Part shown: positions 37,933 through 46,991 of the stretch, piece after piece
How the letters are laid out: each line of letters opens with the position of its first letter
How positions within the stretch are numbered: position 1 is the stretch's first letter
From: an uncultured Cocleimonas sp.
GTDB lineage: Bacteria > Pseudomonadota > Gammaproteobacteria > Thiotrichales > Thiotrichaceae
Reading direction: 5' to 3'
Length of the DNA: 50,678 nt
Assembly: GCF_947495625.1 (NCBI RefSeq)
Contig: NZ_CANLZW010000034.1
Span: forward strand, 1 to 50,678
Made by a program: the position numbers and the translations under genes
Notes under the pieces: model-generated
Database searches by the model: none
Told to the model about the DNA's origin: nothing
Seen by the model: the letters and a program-made list of their open reading frames with translations, nothing else

Positions 37933-38093
37933 AAGAATTCCTATAGTTTGAGATTGATGAATAGCTTGTACATTTACTAAGTAAATAGAGTGTACGATAA
38001 ATATCCAGAGCGTGTTAATAACCTTAACCACATACTCTGGGTATTTAGGGATATAACGCTAGATATAACGTTATAGTGTCTTTTTTACTGACC

Positions 38094-38128
38094 AACAATA
38101 CTGACCAATCTTATTAGTCAGTATTGTT
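38094..38128. terminator. stem-loop between etfA and the aminotransferase
   Basis: AACAATACTGAC (38094-38105) and GTCAGTATTGTT (38117-38128) are perfect 12-base complements with an 11-base loop. The T-run is better on the plus strand (ATTTTT) than on the minus. It lies 30 bases after the etfA stop. Confidence 0.5.
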
Positions 38129-38157
38129 ACTAATTTTTAAACTTTATTTCTTAAAAA

Positions 38158-39090
38158 TCAGCTTAATTGCTCAGTAAGTTCAGGAACAACATCAAACAAA
38201 TCAGCAACGATACCGTAAGTTGCAATCTGGAAGATTGGTGCTTCTTCATCTTTATTGATGGCTACGATAACTTTACTCTCACGCATACCAGCTTGATGCT
38301 GAATCGCACCAGAAATACCAATTGCAAAATAGATATCAGGAGCAACCACTTTACCGGTTTGACCTACCTGGAAATCATTTGGTGCATAGCCCGCATCAAC
38401 TGCTGCACGAGATGCACCAACTGCAGCATTCATTTTTTCAGCAAGTTTTTCGATGATTGCAAAGTCTTCTTTACTACCAACACCACGACCACCAGAAACA
38501 ACGATTGGCGCTGTTGCAAGATCAGGTCTTTCAGATACGGTTACATCACGACTTACAAATGAAACGCCTTCGAATGCTTCGCCAAATGCGAGCTCTTCAA
38601 CAGCGGCAGAACCACCTGTCGCTTCAACTGCATCAAATGCTGTACTACGAACAGTAATCAACTTAACTGAATCACTACTCTTCACCGTAACTAATGCATT
38701 ACCTGCATAGATAGGACGAACAAATGTATCTGCAGAAACCACATCAACAATATCAGAAACCTGCATCACATCTTGCATCGCTGCAACACGTGGTAAAAAG
38801 TTTTTACCGAAGTTAGACGCTGGTGCTAATACATGAGTGTAATTAGCAGCTATGCCATTTACTAACCATGCGATGTTTTCTGCCAAACCATCAGCCAGTG
38901 CCGCATCATTCGCAGATAATACTTTGCTGACCGAAGCGATTGCAGCCGCTTCATCAACCACACTTTGTGCATCACTACCTGCAACCAAAAGCGTAATATC
39001 ACCACCAATTTTTGCTGCGGCGTTTAAGGTATTTAAGGTATTAGCGTTTAAAGCACTGTTGTCGTGCTCAGCAATTACTAAAATAGACAT
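38158..39090 (-). CDS. etfA: electron transfer flavoprotein, alpha subunit
   Basis: EtfA carries the FAD of the ETF heterodimer, which accepts electrons from several flavin dehydrogenases. It has 310 residues. The C-terminal FAD domain shows VVSGGRGVGSKEDF, GQTGKVVAPDIYFAIGISGAIQHQAGM and AINKDEEAPIFQIATYG. Its ATG overlaps the etfB stop by one base (TAATG), so the pair is translationally coupled. Electrons would pass on to the ETF-QO encoded at 29.9-31.5 kb. Confidence 0.97.
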   Translation of the reverse strand: MSILVIAEHDNSALNANTLNTLNAAAKIGGDITLLVAGSDAQSVVDEAAAIASVSKVLSANDAALADGLAENIAWLVNGIAANYTHVLAPASNFGKNFLPRVAAMQDVMQVSDIVDVVSADTFVRPIYAGNALVTVKSSDSVKLITVRSTAFDAVEATGGSAAVEELAFGEAFEGVSFVSRDVTVSERPDLATAPIVVSGGRGVGSKEDFAIIEKLAEKMNAAVGASRAAVDAGYAPNDFQVGQTGKVVAPDIYFAIGISGAIQHQAGMRESKVIVAINKDEEAPIFQIATYGIVADLFDVVPELTEQLS

Positions 39091-39839
39091 TATAGTACTC
39101 CCGCTTCGTTCTTAAGTTTATCGATTAACTCTGCCGCATTCGCCACGATAACACCTGGCTTACGAGCTTCAGGAGCAGATACACTAACGACTTCTAAACG
39201 TGGTGCAAGGTCAACACCAAAGCTAGCTGCTTCAACCATATCGATTGGTTTCTTCTTCGCTTTCATAATGTCAGGAAGTTTTGGCAGACGAGGCTCATTC
39301 AAACGTAAGTCAGTTGTAATAACCGCAGGAAGGTTGATTTTGATTGTTTCCAAACCAGCATCGGTTTCGCGTGTTAGGTTTACGCTATCGCCTTCAAACT
39401 CAGCTTTGGACGCGAATGTACCTTGAGGCCAGTTCAATAATGCTGCAAGCATTTGACCGGTTTGGTTAGAGTCATCATCAATCGCCTGCTTACCCAGAAT
39501 TACTAATCCTGGCTCTTCTTGCTCTACCACTTTGCTTAATAGCTTAGCAATCCCTAAAGGCTCAGGCGCTTCATCCGCTTTGATAAGTATCGCACGATCA
39601 GCACCCATTGCTAATGCACTGCGCAATGTGTCTTGTGATTGTTCTGTACCAACGGTTACCGCAACAATCTCAGTCGCAATACCCGCTTGCTTCATACGTA
39701 ATGCTTCTTCAAGTCCATTCTCATCAAATGGGTTCATCGACATTACCACGTTATCTGTGTCTACTCCGCTGCCATCTGATTTAACGCGGATTCGTACGTT
39801 ATAATCGACGACGCGTTTTACAGCGACTAATACTTTCAT
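39090..39839 (-). CDS. etfB: electron transfer flavoprotein, beta subunit
   Basis: EtfB forms the heterodimer with EtfA and binds AMP. The 249-residue protein begins [20 protein letters not shown] and contains [16 protein letters not shown] and the ETF-beta signature [26 protein letters not shown]. The ATG at 39839 has an AGAGGA ribosome site 9 bases before it; a longer frame adding 20 residues lacks support. It lies downstream of a disrupted flavin oxidoreductase gene on the same strand, a possible former electron donor. Confidence 0.97.
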   Translation of the reverse strand: MKVLVAVKRVVDYNVRIRVKSDGSGVDTDNVVMSMNPFDENGLEEALRMKQAGIATEIVAVTVGTEQSQDTLRSALAMGADRAILIKADEAPEPLGIAKLLSKVVEQEEPGLVILGKQAIDDDSNQTGQMLAALLNWPQGTFASKAEFEGDSVNLTRETDAGLETIKINLPAVITTDLRLNEPRLPKLPDIMKAKKKPIDMVEAASFGVDLAPRLEVVSVSAPEARKPGVIVANAAELIDKLKNEAGVL

Positions 39840-40075
39840 TTCGGTTAATCCTCTTTTCTCAAATGTTACTAATTCTATTGTGTTTAGATAGTAGTGCACT
39901 TTTCATAAAACGACACTAAAAATCAAACATTTTCGTGAAATATTTTATTATTTTTTCATTTTAAAATAATTTAGCTTAATTAATTTCATTTCCAGAAGGG
40001 ATTTTTGCGTATTAATTTTATTTAAATTTAGCTCATAGTGAATTTCCCAAACCTTTAAATTTCAATAATTAAGTC

Positions 40076-40104
40076 AAAAAAGTGCCTAAAAGTACGGGGG
40101 TGTC
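40076..40104 (-). repeat. dispersed 3'-end repeat, copy 10
   Basis: On the minus strand this is GACACCCCCGTACTTTT then AGGCACTTTTTT, 13 bases after the end of the disrupted flavin oxidoreductase gene and in its sense orientation. Confidence 0.82.
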
Positions 40105-40117
40105 AAAGATAGCGCAT

Positions 40118-41380
40118 CTATAATTGACCACTCGGGTATTGCAAGATTTCATCCAGTAGCGCTGCATTTTCAAAACGATCAGGTGAAAAATATTTCAGAT
40201 ATTCTGGCGGTTGCTGTTTGGTGATTATCTCAGCCATTAATTCCCCCGAAGCACAGCCTGCCATGGTTCCATAACCTGCAAATGCGCCTGACACATAAAG
40301 CCCCTGTTCCAGTTCACCCATCACCGGTAAATTGTCATCGGTTCTGGTGTAGTAACCCGCGAAATGCGTCACTGATGTTGGTATCTCATCGGCGTAAGCA
40401 CTGATAGCGGGAATGAAACGACTCGCGCCTTTTAGCACCACACTGACAAATTCATCATCCGCAAAAATATCCCATTGCGGTTGTTCTTGTTGCTGATTGT
40501 ATGCCCAACCCATTTTGATCTGGTCTTGTCCTTCTGGTTTGATATGCAATCAAGCGGGGAATTCTTCCAGCAGCCAGTGATATTCTTCGTACTCATTCAT
40601 CAACTTCTCTTCATCTGGATTCCATTGAAGATACTGGCTATCCGCATAAATGGTAAACGGCATATCACGCGGTATTATTTGTTTGGTATCTTTAAAAACA
40701 AACTTTCGCTGCTTGATATTATAGATAGGAAGGTCGTAACCCAGGGATTTGGCGTGTTGTTGAATAAAGGGACCAGACGCCAGTAACAAATCTGTTGTTT
40801 CCAGTGAAGCACCCGTTTCAAATGAAAGCTTGAACTGACTTGATGCCGTTCTATCGAGTTCAACAACCTCTTCTGTGAGCAATTTCACGCCATTCTGTCT
40901 GGCGAGTTTTAATAACATCGAACCCAGTGCATACACTTCTATCGAGCCGGCTTTATTAATGTGTTCTACTGCTTTTACAGAATCTTCCAGATAGGGTTTT
41001 GTTTTCTGGATTAGCGCATGATCTTCCAATCGCTGGATATCTCCTATTTCACCAGAGTCCTTGTCGGTTAATGGAAAGATCGAATGATTGTCTTTATGTG
41101 TGACAAAGTCATAACCGCTGTATTTCATATTGAAGCAGTTATCACAATCCTTACTAAAGGCTTTCATTAAATCAATACTGTGACCGATGAATGTATTCAT
41201 CATGGGTTGAGGCCAGTATTCCCTGAAATTTTCACCCGAACAACTGGTAGTAAACGAAAGCGGCTGAAGTTTATCAATCACGATGATCTCATCAAATACG
41301 CCCAGCTTTGATAGATAGTAAGCACTCTATACACCACTGATTCCAGCACCTAGTATGGCGATTGATCTATTATTTTTCAT
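40118..41380 (-). pseudogene. FAD-dependent amine/amino-acid oxidoreductase (DadA/glycine-oxidase-like), two in-frame stops
   Basis: Starting from the ATG at 41380 the frame reads MKNNRSIAILGAGISGV, a normal FAD Rossmann start. It then meets TAG at 41327-41329, resumes SAYYLSKLG, and runs about 260 codons to a TGA at 40550-40552. It resumes again as LHIKPEGQ and continues 143 residues to a normal stop. No frameshift is needed, and the total of about 420 codons is a full-length enzyme. Later motifs such as YYTRTDDNLPVMGE and VSGAFAGYGTM are intact. The gene is divergent from tpa and upstream of etfB, so it may once have oxidised an amine such as N-methyltaurine or taurine. Sequencing error remains possible. 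Confidence 0.8.
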
Positions 41381-41414
41381 TTATGACATCCTAAAAATAT
41401 AATAATGAAAGCAA

Positions 41415-41430
41415 TCGAAATATATTTCGA
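41415..41430. promoter_or_regulatory. 16-bp perfect palindrome, possible operator
   Basis: TCGAAATATATTTCGA is a perfect palindrome 34 bases upstream of the flavin oxidoreductase ATG, with a related half TTCGAAG just after. Its position suits a repressor site, but the protein is unknown. Confidence 0.4.
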
Positions 41431-41523
41431 AGTCAATTCGAAGACAGTTAAAAAACTATGAATACTAGTATTTTGCGATTTCAGTCTCTAGTACCAGATA
41501 TCTTTTATCGCGGTTTGATCATG

Positions 41524-41594
41524 GTGCCAGTCAGCTCATTTTGGGTTAATTGGAGGGATAGTTTTATCCAGACTGGCACTATACAAAAATGAGC
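41524..41594 (+). promoter_or_regulatory. interleaved inverted repeats upstream of tpa
   Basis: GTGCCAGTC (41524-41532) matches GACTGGCAC (41571-41579), and GCTCATTTT (41534-41542) matches AAAATGAGC (41586-41594). The two 9-bp pairs cross in the order A-B-A'-B'. Between them GGATA/TATCC makes a small hairpin (41556-41569). As DNA this would be a two-site operator, perhaps for the MocR regulator; as RNA it has pseudoknot topology. A TATACA that could be a -10 box lies at 41580-41585. Confidence 0.5.
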
Positions 41595-41692
41595 CGTATA
41601 GACTACAGTTAGGAGATACCGTACAGAATCAATAAAGAGTATTGATAAACTGTATCTATTTACTATCTCAGTTATCTCAGAGGGAGAAAATC

Positions 41693-43084
41693 ATGGGTAA
41701 TACCAACGTTAATACCACACCAGCTAGCGAAATCGAAGAGTTAGCAGCTAAAGATCAAAAGCACGTTTGGCATCATCTTACGCAACATAAAGGTTTTGAA
41801 ACAACCACGCCCATGATGATGGTTTCTGGAGAAGGTTTAAGAATAACCGACGATAAAGGCAAAGAATATCTAGATGCTGTTGCTGGCGCTGTCTGGACTG
41901 TAAACGTTGGCTATGGCCGCGAGCGTATTGCCAAAGCAGTTTACGAGCAAATTAAAACCATGAACTTCTTTGCAGGTTCTATGGGTAGCGCACCAGGCGC
42001 ACAATTCGCAGAAATGCTGATTGATAAAATGCCTGGAATGAACCGCGTTTATTATTCGAACTCAGGTTCTGAAGCGAATGAAAAAGCTTTCAAAATGGTT
42101 CGTCAGATTTCACATAACAAATATGACGGCAAGAAACACAAGATTCTTTTCCGTGAGCGTGATTATCACGGCACTACCATTACCGCTTTGAGCGCTACGG
42201 GACAACTTCAACGTAAAGATCAGTACGGTCCATTTACACCGGGTTTTGTTGAATTCCCACACTGTTGTGAATACCGTTCGCAGTTTGAAGATACGACTGA
42301 CTACGGTGTAAAAGCAGCACTGGAAATGGAAAAAGTAATCCTGGCTGAAGGTCCAGATACAGTCGGTGCAGTTATTGTAGAGCCAATTACAGCAGGCGGT
42401 GGCGTAATCACACCGCCAGTAGGATACTACGAGAAAATTCAGGAACTTTGCAAAAAATACAACCTACTGTTGATTGTTGATGAAGTAGTTTGTGGTCTTG
42501 GACGCACAGGAACATGGTTCGGATACCAGCATTTCGGCATCAAGCCTGACATCGTGACAATGGCAAAAGGCGTTGCTTCTGGTTACGCAGCAATCTCTTG
42601 TACCGTTACGACTGAAGAAGTCTTCAATATGTTTAAAGAAGACCCAAGCGATAACATGAGCTACTTCCGTGATATCTCTACCTTTGGTGGTTGTACTGCT
42701 GGTCCGGCAGCGGCTATCGAAAACATGAAGATCATCGAAGAAGAAAACCTACTTGAGAACGTAACCAAGATGGGTGAGTACGCGATGGATAGAATGCTTG
42801 CGCTGAAAGAAAAGCATGCAATGATCGGCGATGTACGTGGTAAAGGCTTGTTCTTAGGTATCGAGCTCGTAAAAGATCGCGAAACCAAAGAGCCTATGGA
42901 TGAGAGCGTTTCAGTAGCAATCGCAGCTGATTGTATGAAAAATGGCGTTATTATCGGTAGAACAAATCGTAGCTTTGCAACATTGAATAATACGCTATGT
43001 CTTGCACCTGCTTTGATTGCGACGAAAGATGATATCGATGAAATTATGGATGCGATTGACGCTGCAATTACTCGATTAAGTTAA
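41693..43084 (+). CDS. tpa: taurine-pyruvate aminotransferase
   Basis: Tpa transfers the amino group of taurine to pyruvate, giving sulfoacetaldehyde and alanine. The 463-residue class III aminotransferase begins MGNTNVNTTP after a GAGGGAG ribosome site. It contains the Tpa-like HVWHHLTQHKGFE and AVAGAVWTVNVGYG. PLP residues are D263 in VDEVVCGLGRTG and K292 in MAKGVASGY. The presence of xsc 5 kb downstream and a TauR-like regulator next door supports taurine as the substrate over other omega-amino acids. Repeat copy 11 and a strong hairpin follow. Confidence 0.92.
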   Translation: MGNTNVNTTPASEIEELAAKDQKHVWHHLTQHKGFETTTPMMMVSGEGLRITDDKGKEYLDAVAGAVWTVNVGYGRERIAKAVYEQIKTMNFFAGSMGSAPGAQFAEMLIDKMPGMNRVYYSNSGSEANEKAFKMVRQISHNKYDGKKHKILFRERDYHGTTITALSATGQLQRKDQYGPFTPGFVEFPHCCEYRSQFEDTTDYGVKAALEMEKVILAEGPDTVGAVIVEPITAGGGVITPPVGYYEKIQELCKKYNLLLIVDEVVCGLGRTGTWFGYQHFGIKPDIVTMAKGVASGYAAISCTVTTEEVFNMFKEDPSDNMSYFRDISTFGGCTAGPAAAIENMKIIEEENLLENVTKMGEYAMDRMLALKEKHAMIGDVRGKGLFLGIELVKDRETKEPMDESVSVAIAADCMKNGVIIGRTNRSFATLNNTLCLAPALIATKDDIDEIMDAIDAAITRLS

Positions 43085-43106
43085 CGCTAAGCGCTTAATT
43101 TATAAG

Positions 43107-43153
43107 AAAATGCCTAAATTTGGGTCACCCCCCTACTTTTAGGCATTTTTTTT
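43107..43153 (+). repeat. dispersed 3'-end repeat, copy 11, set in a perfect stem-loop
   Basis: GTCACCCCCCTACTTTT then AGGCATTTTTTTT (43124-43153) starts 39 bases after the tpa stop. Its 3' half pairs perfectly over 12 bases with AAAATGCCTAAA at 43107-43118, leaving the C-run in the loop and a T-tract after the stem. This has the layout of a rho-independent terminator. Confidence 0.88.
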
Positions 43154-43232
43154 GGCTACACTTAGAGATGCAACAAAACGTTAAACTAATTTAGATTTCC
43201 CTCACAAATTAGACATTAACTAAGTTGTAAGA

Positions 43233-43284
43233 ATCTGCCATCACTCTCCTTAAGGAGTTAGTGGTGGTGGATTTTTATTTTTTT
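43233..43284 (+). terminator. strong stem-loop with T-tract after tpa
   Basis: CCATCACT pairs with AGTGGTGG, extended inward by CTCC-TTAA-GGAG and outward by ATC/GAT, followed by ATTTTTATTTTTTT. It lies about 115 bases before the MocR gene, so it ends tpa transcripts or acts as a leader element of the regulator. Confidence 0.65.
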
Positions 43285-43399
43285 AAATTCCTTTTTCTAA
43301 ACTATACTGACTCTCATAGAAGAATAAATATAAGAGATGGATCTATAGCAGGGTCCGATATGGGATCAGAATAATCTATATAAAAAGAGACAATCGAGT

Positions 43400-44869
43400 T
43401 TGACTGAATATCTATTTCAACTATCAGAAACATCAACCGGCACGCTGCAATCCCGTATCCAGGAAATGATGGTGTCAGCGATCGTCAATCGTCATGTAAG
43501 GCCCGGCATGCCATTGCCTTCGGGACGAAAATTAGCGGATCAATTAAAAGTCTCTCGAAATACGGTAGTACTTGCCTATCAAAACCTAGTGGATGAGGGT
43601 TTTATTGAAACGCGTCAACGCAGTGGCTATTACGTTTGTGAAGATGTGCTATCGGGTTATGCGAATACAAAACCACAAGACACAGAAACCAAAGGAAAAT
43701 CCAGCTTAGACTGGAAACAGCTTTTCAGTATTCAACCGAGTAAATTTGTTACCGCAAGAAAACAACAAGACTGGCAAAACTTTCCCTACGCTTTTTTATA
43801 CGGTCAATACGATAAAGAAATTTTTCCGATATCAGACTGGCGCGAATGCTGCCGTGATGCCGCAAGTATATCTGCCATTTATGACTGGGCTTCTGATCAT
43901 ATCGATCAGGACAATTCAGAACTAATCGACCAGATTCATAACAAACTATTGCCTCGACGCGGCATCTTTGTTGAGCCGGATGAAATCCTGGTAACACTGG
44001 GTGCACAAAATGCAATTTTTCTTACCGCTCAACTTCTACTCAGTAAAGATAAAACCATTGGTATTGAAAACCCGGGTTATGTTGATGCCAGAAACACCTT
44101 TCTCACTCAAACCGATAAAATCACTTGTCTAGATGTTGATGAAGATGGTCTAGTTATTGATGAAAAACTAGATGACTGTGATTGCGTATATGTTACTCCC
44201 AGTCATCAATATCCAACGACGGTAACCATGCCGATAAAACGTCGTACCGAGTTACTAAAGAATGCCAAGGAAAACAATTTCATAATCATTGAAGACGATT
44301 ACGAAGCAGAACTGACCTACAATAAAAAACCACTCGCCGCCCTTAAAAGTCAAGATACAGACGGTCGTGTAATTTACATCGGCAGTATTTCAAAAACACT
44401 GGCGCCTGGTATACGCTTAGGCTTTATGGTGGCACCCAAAGAATTTATCGAAGAAGCCCGCGTATTAAGACGCTTGATGTTGAAACATCCGCCGAGCAAT
44501 AATCAATTTATCATCGCGCGTTTCTTACAACGCGGCTATCACGACTCCTTGATTCGCAAACTCAGTCTAACGCTATATAAACGCTCAAACGCTATGCGCG
44601 CTCAGATAGATGAGAATTTCCCTGGCGAGGCATTAGAGTCACAACACGGTGGCTCCGCACTCTGGATAAAGGGTCCCAAAGGATTAGATTCTCGCAAGCT
44701 CGCTGAAGAGCTTTTAATCGAAGGCGTTCTGATTGAACCCGGCGATGTATATTTCTACCCTAAGAAAGATAAATGTGAATATTTTCGTTTAGGATTCTCT
44801 TCATTGCCAGAAGATAAAATTGCCACGGGTATTGAAAAAATTATAGAGAAAATCAAGCATTTAAGCTAA
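43400..44869 (+). CDS. tauR: MocR-family transcription regulator, probable TauR
   Basis: The 489-residue chimera has an N-terminal GntR-type winged helix (about residues 12-80, with SGRKLADQLKVSRNTVVLAYQNL). It is joined to a class I aminotransferase-like domain. The PLP lysine is K332 in GSISKTLAPGIRLG, and IIEDDYEAEL is intact. TauR of Rhodobacter, a MocR protein, activates taurine genes, and this gene directly follows tpa, so the same role is likely. The start is a TTG at 43400; the first ATG would cut into the DNA-binding domain. Repeat copy 12 follows its stop. Confidence 0.85.
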   Translation: MTEYLFQLSETSTGTLQSRIQEMMVSAIVNRHVRPGMPLPSGRKLADQLKVSRNTVVLAYQNLVDEGFIETRQRSGYYVCEDVLSGYANTKPQDTETKGKSSLDWKQLFSIQPSKFVTARKQQDWQNFPYAFLYGQYDKEIFPISDWRECCRDAASISAIYDWASDHIDQDNSELIDQIHNKLLPRRGIFVEPDEILVTLGAQNAIFLTAQLLLSKDKTIGIENPGYVDARNTFLTQTDKITCLDVDEDGLVIDEKLDDCDCVYVTPSHQYPTTVTMPIKRRTELLKNAKENNFIIIEDDYEAELTYNKKPLAALKSQDTDGRVIYIGSISKTLAPGIRLGFMVAPKEFIEEARVLRRLMLKHPPSNNQFIIARFLQRGYHDSLIRKLSLTLYKRSNAMRAQIDENFPGEALESQHGGSALWIKGPKGLDSRKLAEELLIEGVLIEPGDVYFYPKKDKCEYFRLGFSSLPEDKIATGIEKIIEKIKHLS

Positions 44870-44884
44870 CACAAATTAAATATG

Positions 44885-44915
44885 GTCACCCCCCTACTTT
44901 AAGGGGTTTATTTTT
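44885..44915 (+). repeat. dispersed 3'-end repeat, copy 12
   Basis: GTCACCCCCCTACTTTAA then GGGGTTTATTTTTA, 15 bases after the regulator stop. Here CCCC and GGGG form a 4-bp stem over TACTTTAA before the T-rich end, so it could terminate on its own. Confidence 0.82.
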
Positions 44916-45108
44916 AGTTTTACCATTTTTAAAACCAATGCATGCAAAAAGCTGAGCTATAGCTTACCTGAATCTAAATGCATAACTTATGCGTAAATTT
45001 ATAGGGTATTAATTTTTCCTTTCTATGTTTTATTAAAGCTTTAATAATATTTTTATAAATTTTGGCTTGGTACAAAAATCAACTAAATTAGGGTATTATC
45101 CATAGATT

Positions 45109-45927
45109 ATGCTAGATATTACAAAAGACAATATGGCCGAACCAGATTCAAAAAACACACCAACCAATTCAACATTGCTTCGTGGGCTTTCAATCCTTCA
45201 GGCTGTTTCCGCTTCTAGCCGCCCGCTTTCAATCTCTGATTTAGTGACTGAATTGAAACTCGCTAAACCAACGGTCCATAGAATTGCTACTCAACTTGAA
45301 GCGAATGGTTATCTACAAAGAGATCCGGTAGATAAACGCTTTATCGTTGGCAGTGAATTACAGAATTTCTCATTACAAGTTATCTCTAATGCCTCAATCG
45401 GCGCACCGCGACACGCAATTTTAGAAGCACTTTCAGAAGAAGTAGAAGAAACCTGCAATTGCACTATGCTCGATGGCAATCACATTGTTTATTTTGATCG
45501 TGTTGAATGTAACTGGCCTATCAAGATCAATCTGCGACCAGGTTCAAGATTGCCTTTGCATGCCACTTCTAGTGGAAAACTGTTTCTTGCTCATATGAAA
45601 CCCAGAGAAAGAAGACGTTTATTAAATGCAGCACCACTCTCACGAGAAACTGATCGCACCATAGTCTCACCAGAATTATTAGAAACAGAACTAAAAAAGA
45701 TCAAAGCTGAAGGCATAGCTTATGATAATGAAGAGTTGCTCAAAGGTATGGTTGCAATAGCCGTACCGGTATTCAACAGCGAAAATAAAATATGTTTTAC
45801 CGTTGCGATACATGCCCCCACAACACGTCAAAGTTTTGATGATCTGAAGCTTTTTATTCCTGCGCTGAGACGTGCCGCCATGGCGTTATCATCGAGTTAC
45901 TGCGATAGAAAGCTGGACTCTGATTAA
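45109..45927 (+). CDS. IclR-family transcription regulator (first copy)
   Basis: The protein has 272 residues. An N-terminal winged helix (about residues 20-80, with STLLRGLSILQAVSASSRPLS and KPTVHRIATQLEANGYL) precedes an IclR effector domain (about 95-265). The effector domain shows LPLHATSSGKLFLAHM and GIAYDNEELLKGMVAIAVPV. It is clearly paralogous to the IclR at 47.1-47.9 kb, sharing motifs such as DRxExNWP and TAIHAPxxR-like segments. Effectors of this family are small acids; a sulfonate or sulfoacetaldehyde-related ligand is an inference from context. The start falls in an AT-rich promoter region after repeat copy 12. Confidence 0.88.
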   Translation: MLDITKDNMAEPDSKNTPTNSTLLRGLSILQAVSASSRPLSISDLVTELKLAKPTVHRIATQLEANGYLQRDPVDKRFIVGSELQNFSLQVISNASIGAPRHAILEALSEEVEETCNCTMLDGNHIVYFDRVECNWPIKINLRPGSRLPLHATSSGKLFLAHMKPRERRRLLNAAPLSRETDRTIVSPELLETELKKIKAEGIAYDNEELLKGMVAIAVPVFNSENKICFTVAIHAPTTRQSFDDLKLFIPALRRAAMALSSSYCDRKLDSD

Positions 45928-45984
45928 GATCTGGGTAGATCCTATTTAGAACTAAATTAGCAAGATAGTTTCCCCCTCCTTAAC

Positions 45985-46698
45985 TTACAATGATTTATTT
46001 CCTTTAAGAATAGCTAAAGCTTTTGAGTGATATTCGCGACGATACAGAATTATCACAACCCACGTGGTAGCTAACATAAATACCAAAGGATGAAAGAACC
46101 AACTCAATTCTGCCAGTGCAAAATAATACGCACGTAGACCGTCATTAAAATGATTCGCTGCCAGACTGCTTAAGTCTGCAAGCTGCTTTGCTTTTACCTT
46201 CGATACTTCGGATTCGCTCTCTTTGGCAGGAGGAATAGACCCTAGAAACGTTGAACAATAAGAATGTTGTCTAATGGACCAGGTGAACTTGAAGAAGGCG
46301 AACATGAAAATTATAATCAGCACGAGTACTTTCAACTCCCACAACACTTTTGATGTTGATTGAGCAAAAGGAATATTATGGAATAGTTTGAGTACATCAT
46401 CGCCCACACCGATTAGCGCCAGCGAACTAGCTAATATCAACATGGTTGTAGATGCGAAGAAGGTTTCTTTACGGATTAAGCCATTGAGTACCTGACTGTC
46501 CATAATACGATTATCGCGTCTGATAAGTTCAAGAGCCCATTCCATGCGAACAGAGTTCATCTCCGCTAACAAACCTACTTTATGTGTATAAAATTTATAA
46601 CGGGTAAACCGGACATAACTTATCCAGAGTATGACAAACCAGAAAAGAGCAATTAGATCGAGGTATGAAATACCTATTTGATTTAACGTTTCTAACAC
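45985..46698 (-). CDS. DUF599-family membrane protein
   Basis: The 237-residue inner-membrane protein has hydrophobic segments near residues 12-30, 78-98, 118-140 and 205-222. The family pattern is clear: LIRRDNRIMDSQVLNGLIRKETFFASTTMLILA, then FFKFTWSIRQHSYCS and NHFNDGLRAYYFALAELSWFFHP. The function of DUF599 proteins is unknown. It lies between the two iclR genes on the minus strand, without close operon partners, so context offers no clear role. Confidence 0.85.
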   Translation of the reverse strand: MLETLNQIGISYLDLIALFWFVILWISYVRFTRYKFYTHKVGLLAEMNSVRMEWALELIRRDNRIMDSQVLNGLIRKETFFASTTMLILASSLALIGVGDDVLKLFHNIPFAQSTSKVLWELKVLVLIIIFMFAFFKFTWSIRQHSYCSTFLGSIPPAKESESEVSKVKAKQLADLSSLAANHFNDGLRAYYFALAELSWFFHPLVFMLATTWVVIILYRREYHSKALAILKGNKSL

Positions 46699-46965
46699 AA
46701 TAGATTAACCCTGATTTTGGTGTTTAAGAAATTATGTATATTAATTTACATATTCTATTTAATCACAATTAATGGATGCTATTCTCCTTTGCACTGTTTA
46801 AGAGAATTCTCAAAGATAAGTCTTTCAATTATTTAACTTAAAAATTTACCTAAAGGAATTCGTTGAAGATAGCATTCCTCTTTATACTGTTTAATAATTT
46901 AGTGTATGACTGTTTTTTCCAAAACAACTATTGTTTTTTTATTTAGCCTTAATCAAATAAAGAAA

Positions 46966-46990
46966 GTCCCCCCCCCTACTTTTGAATGAT
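46966..46990 (+). repeat. dispersed 3'-end repeat, copy 13 (variant)
   Basis: GTCCCCCCCCCTACTTTTG has nine C instead of ACCCCCC and lacks GGCAC. The genes on both sides are on the minus strand, so it is not in sense orientation with a preceding gene. Confidence 0.65.
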
Positions 46991-46991
46991 A

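Larger units (their letters stand above)
41381..41692. promoter_or_regulatory. divergent control region between the flavin oxidoreductase and tpa
   Basis: About 310 bases with no gene. It holds a 16-bp palindrome near the oxidoreductase start and a set of interleaved inverted repeats 100-170 bases before tpa, and ends in a GAGGGAG ribosome site for tpa. Confidence 0.6.
43085..43399. other. intergenic region between tpa and the MocR regulator
   Basis: About 315 bases holding repeat copy 11 within a stem-loop, then a separate strong terminator-like hairpin, then the probable promoter of the regulator. No small gene is evident. Three similar short blocks (GGATCTATA, GGTCCGATA, GGGATCAGA) lie at about 43339-43370, perhaps autoregulatory sites. 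Confidence 0.5.

Noticed and set aside
37933-38031. 33-residue N-terminal extension of the class V aminotransferase with a hydrophobic stretch
   Set aside because: The extension has no family match, and the ATG at 37932 has a good ribosome site.
40550-40552. In-frame TGA as a selenocysteine codon in the flavin oxidase
   Set aside because: A TAG also interrupts the same frame, no convincing SECIS-like hairpin follows the TGA, and the family has no known selenoproteins. The presence of a possible selenate importer nearby is not evidence enough.
46774-46893. Imperfect direct repeat ending ACTGTTTAA as a mobile element boundary
   Set aside because: The two copies differ at many positions and no element-like content or gene lies between them.
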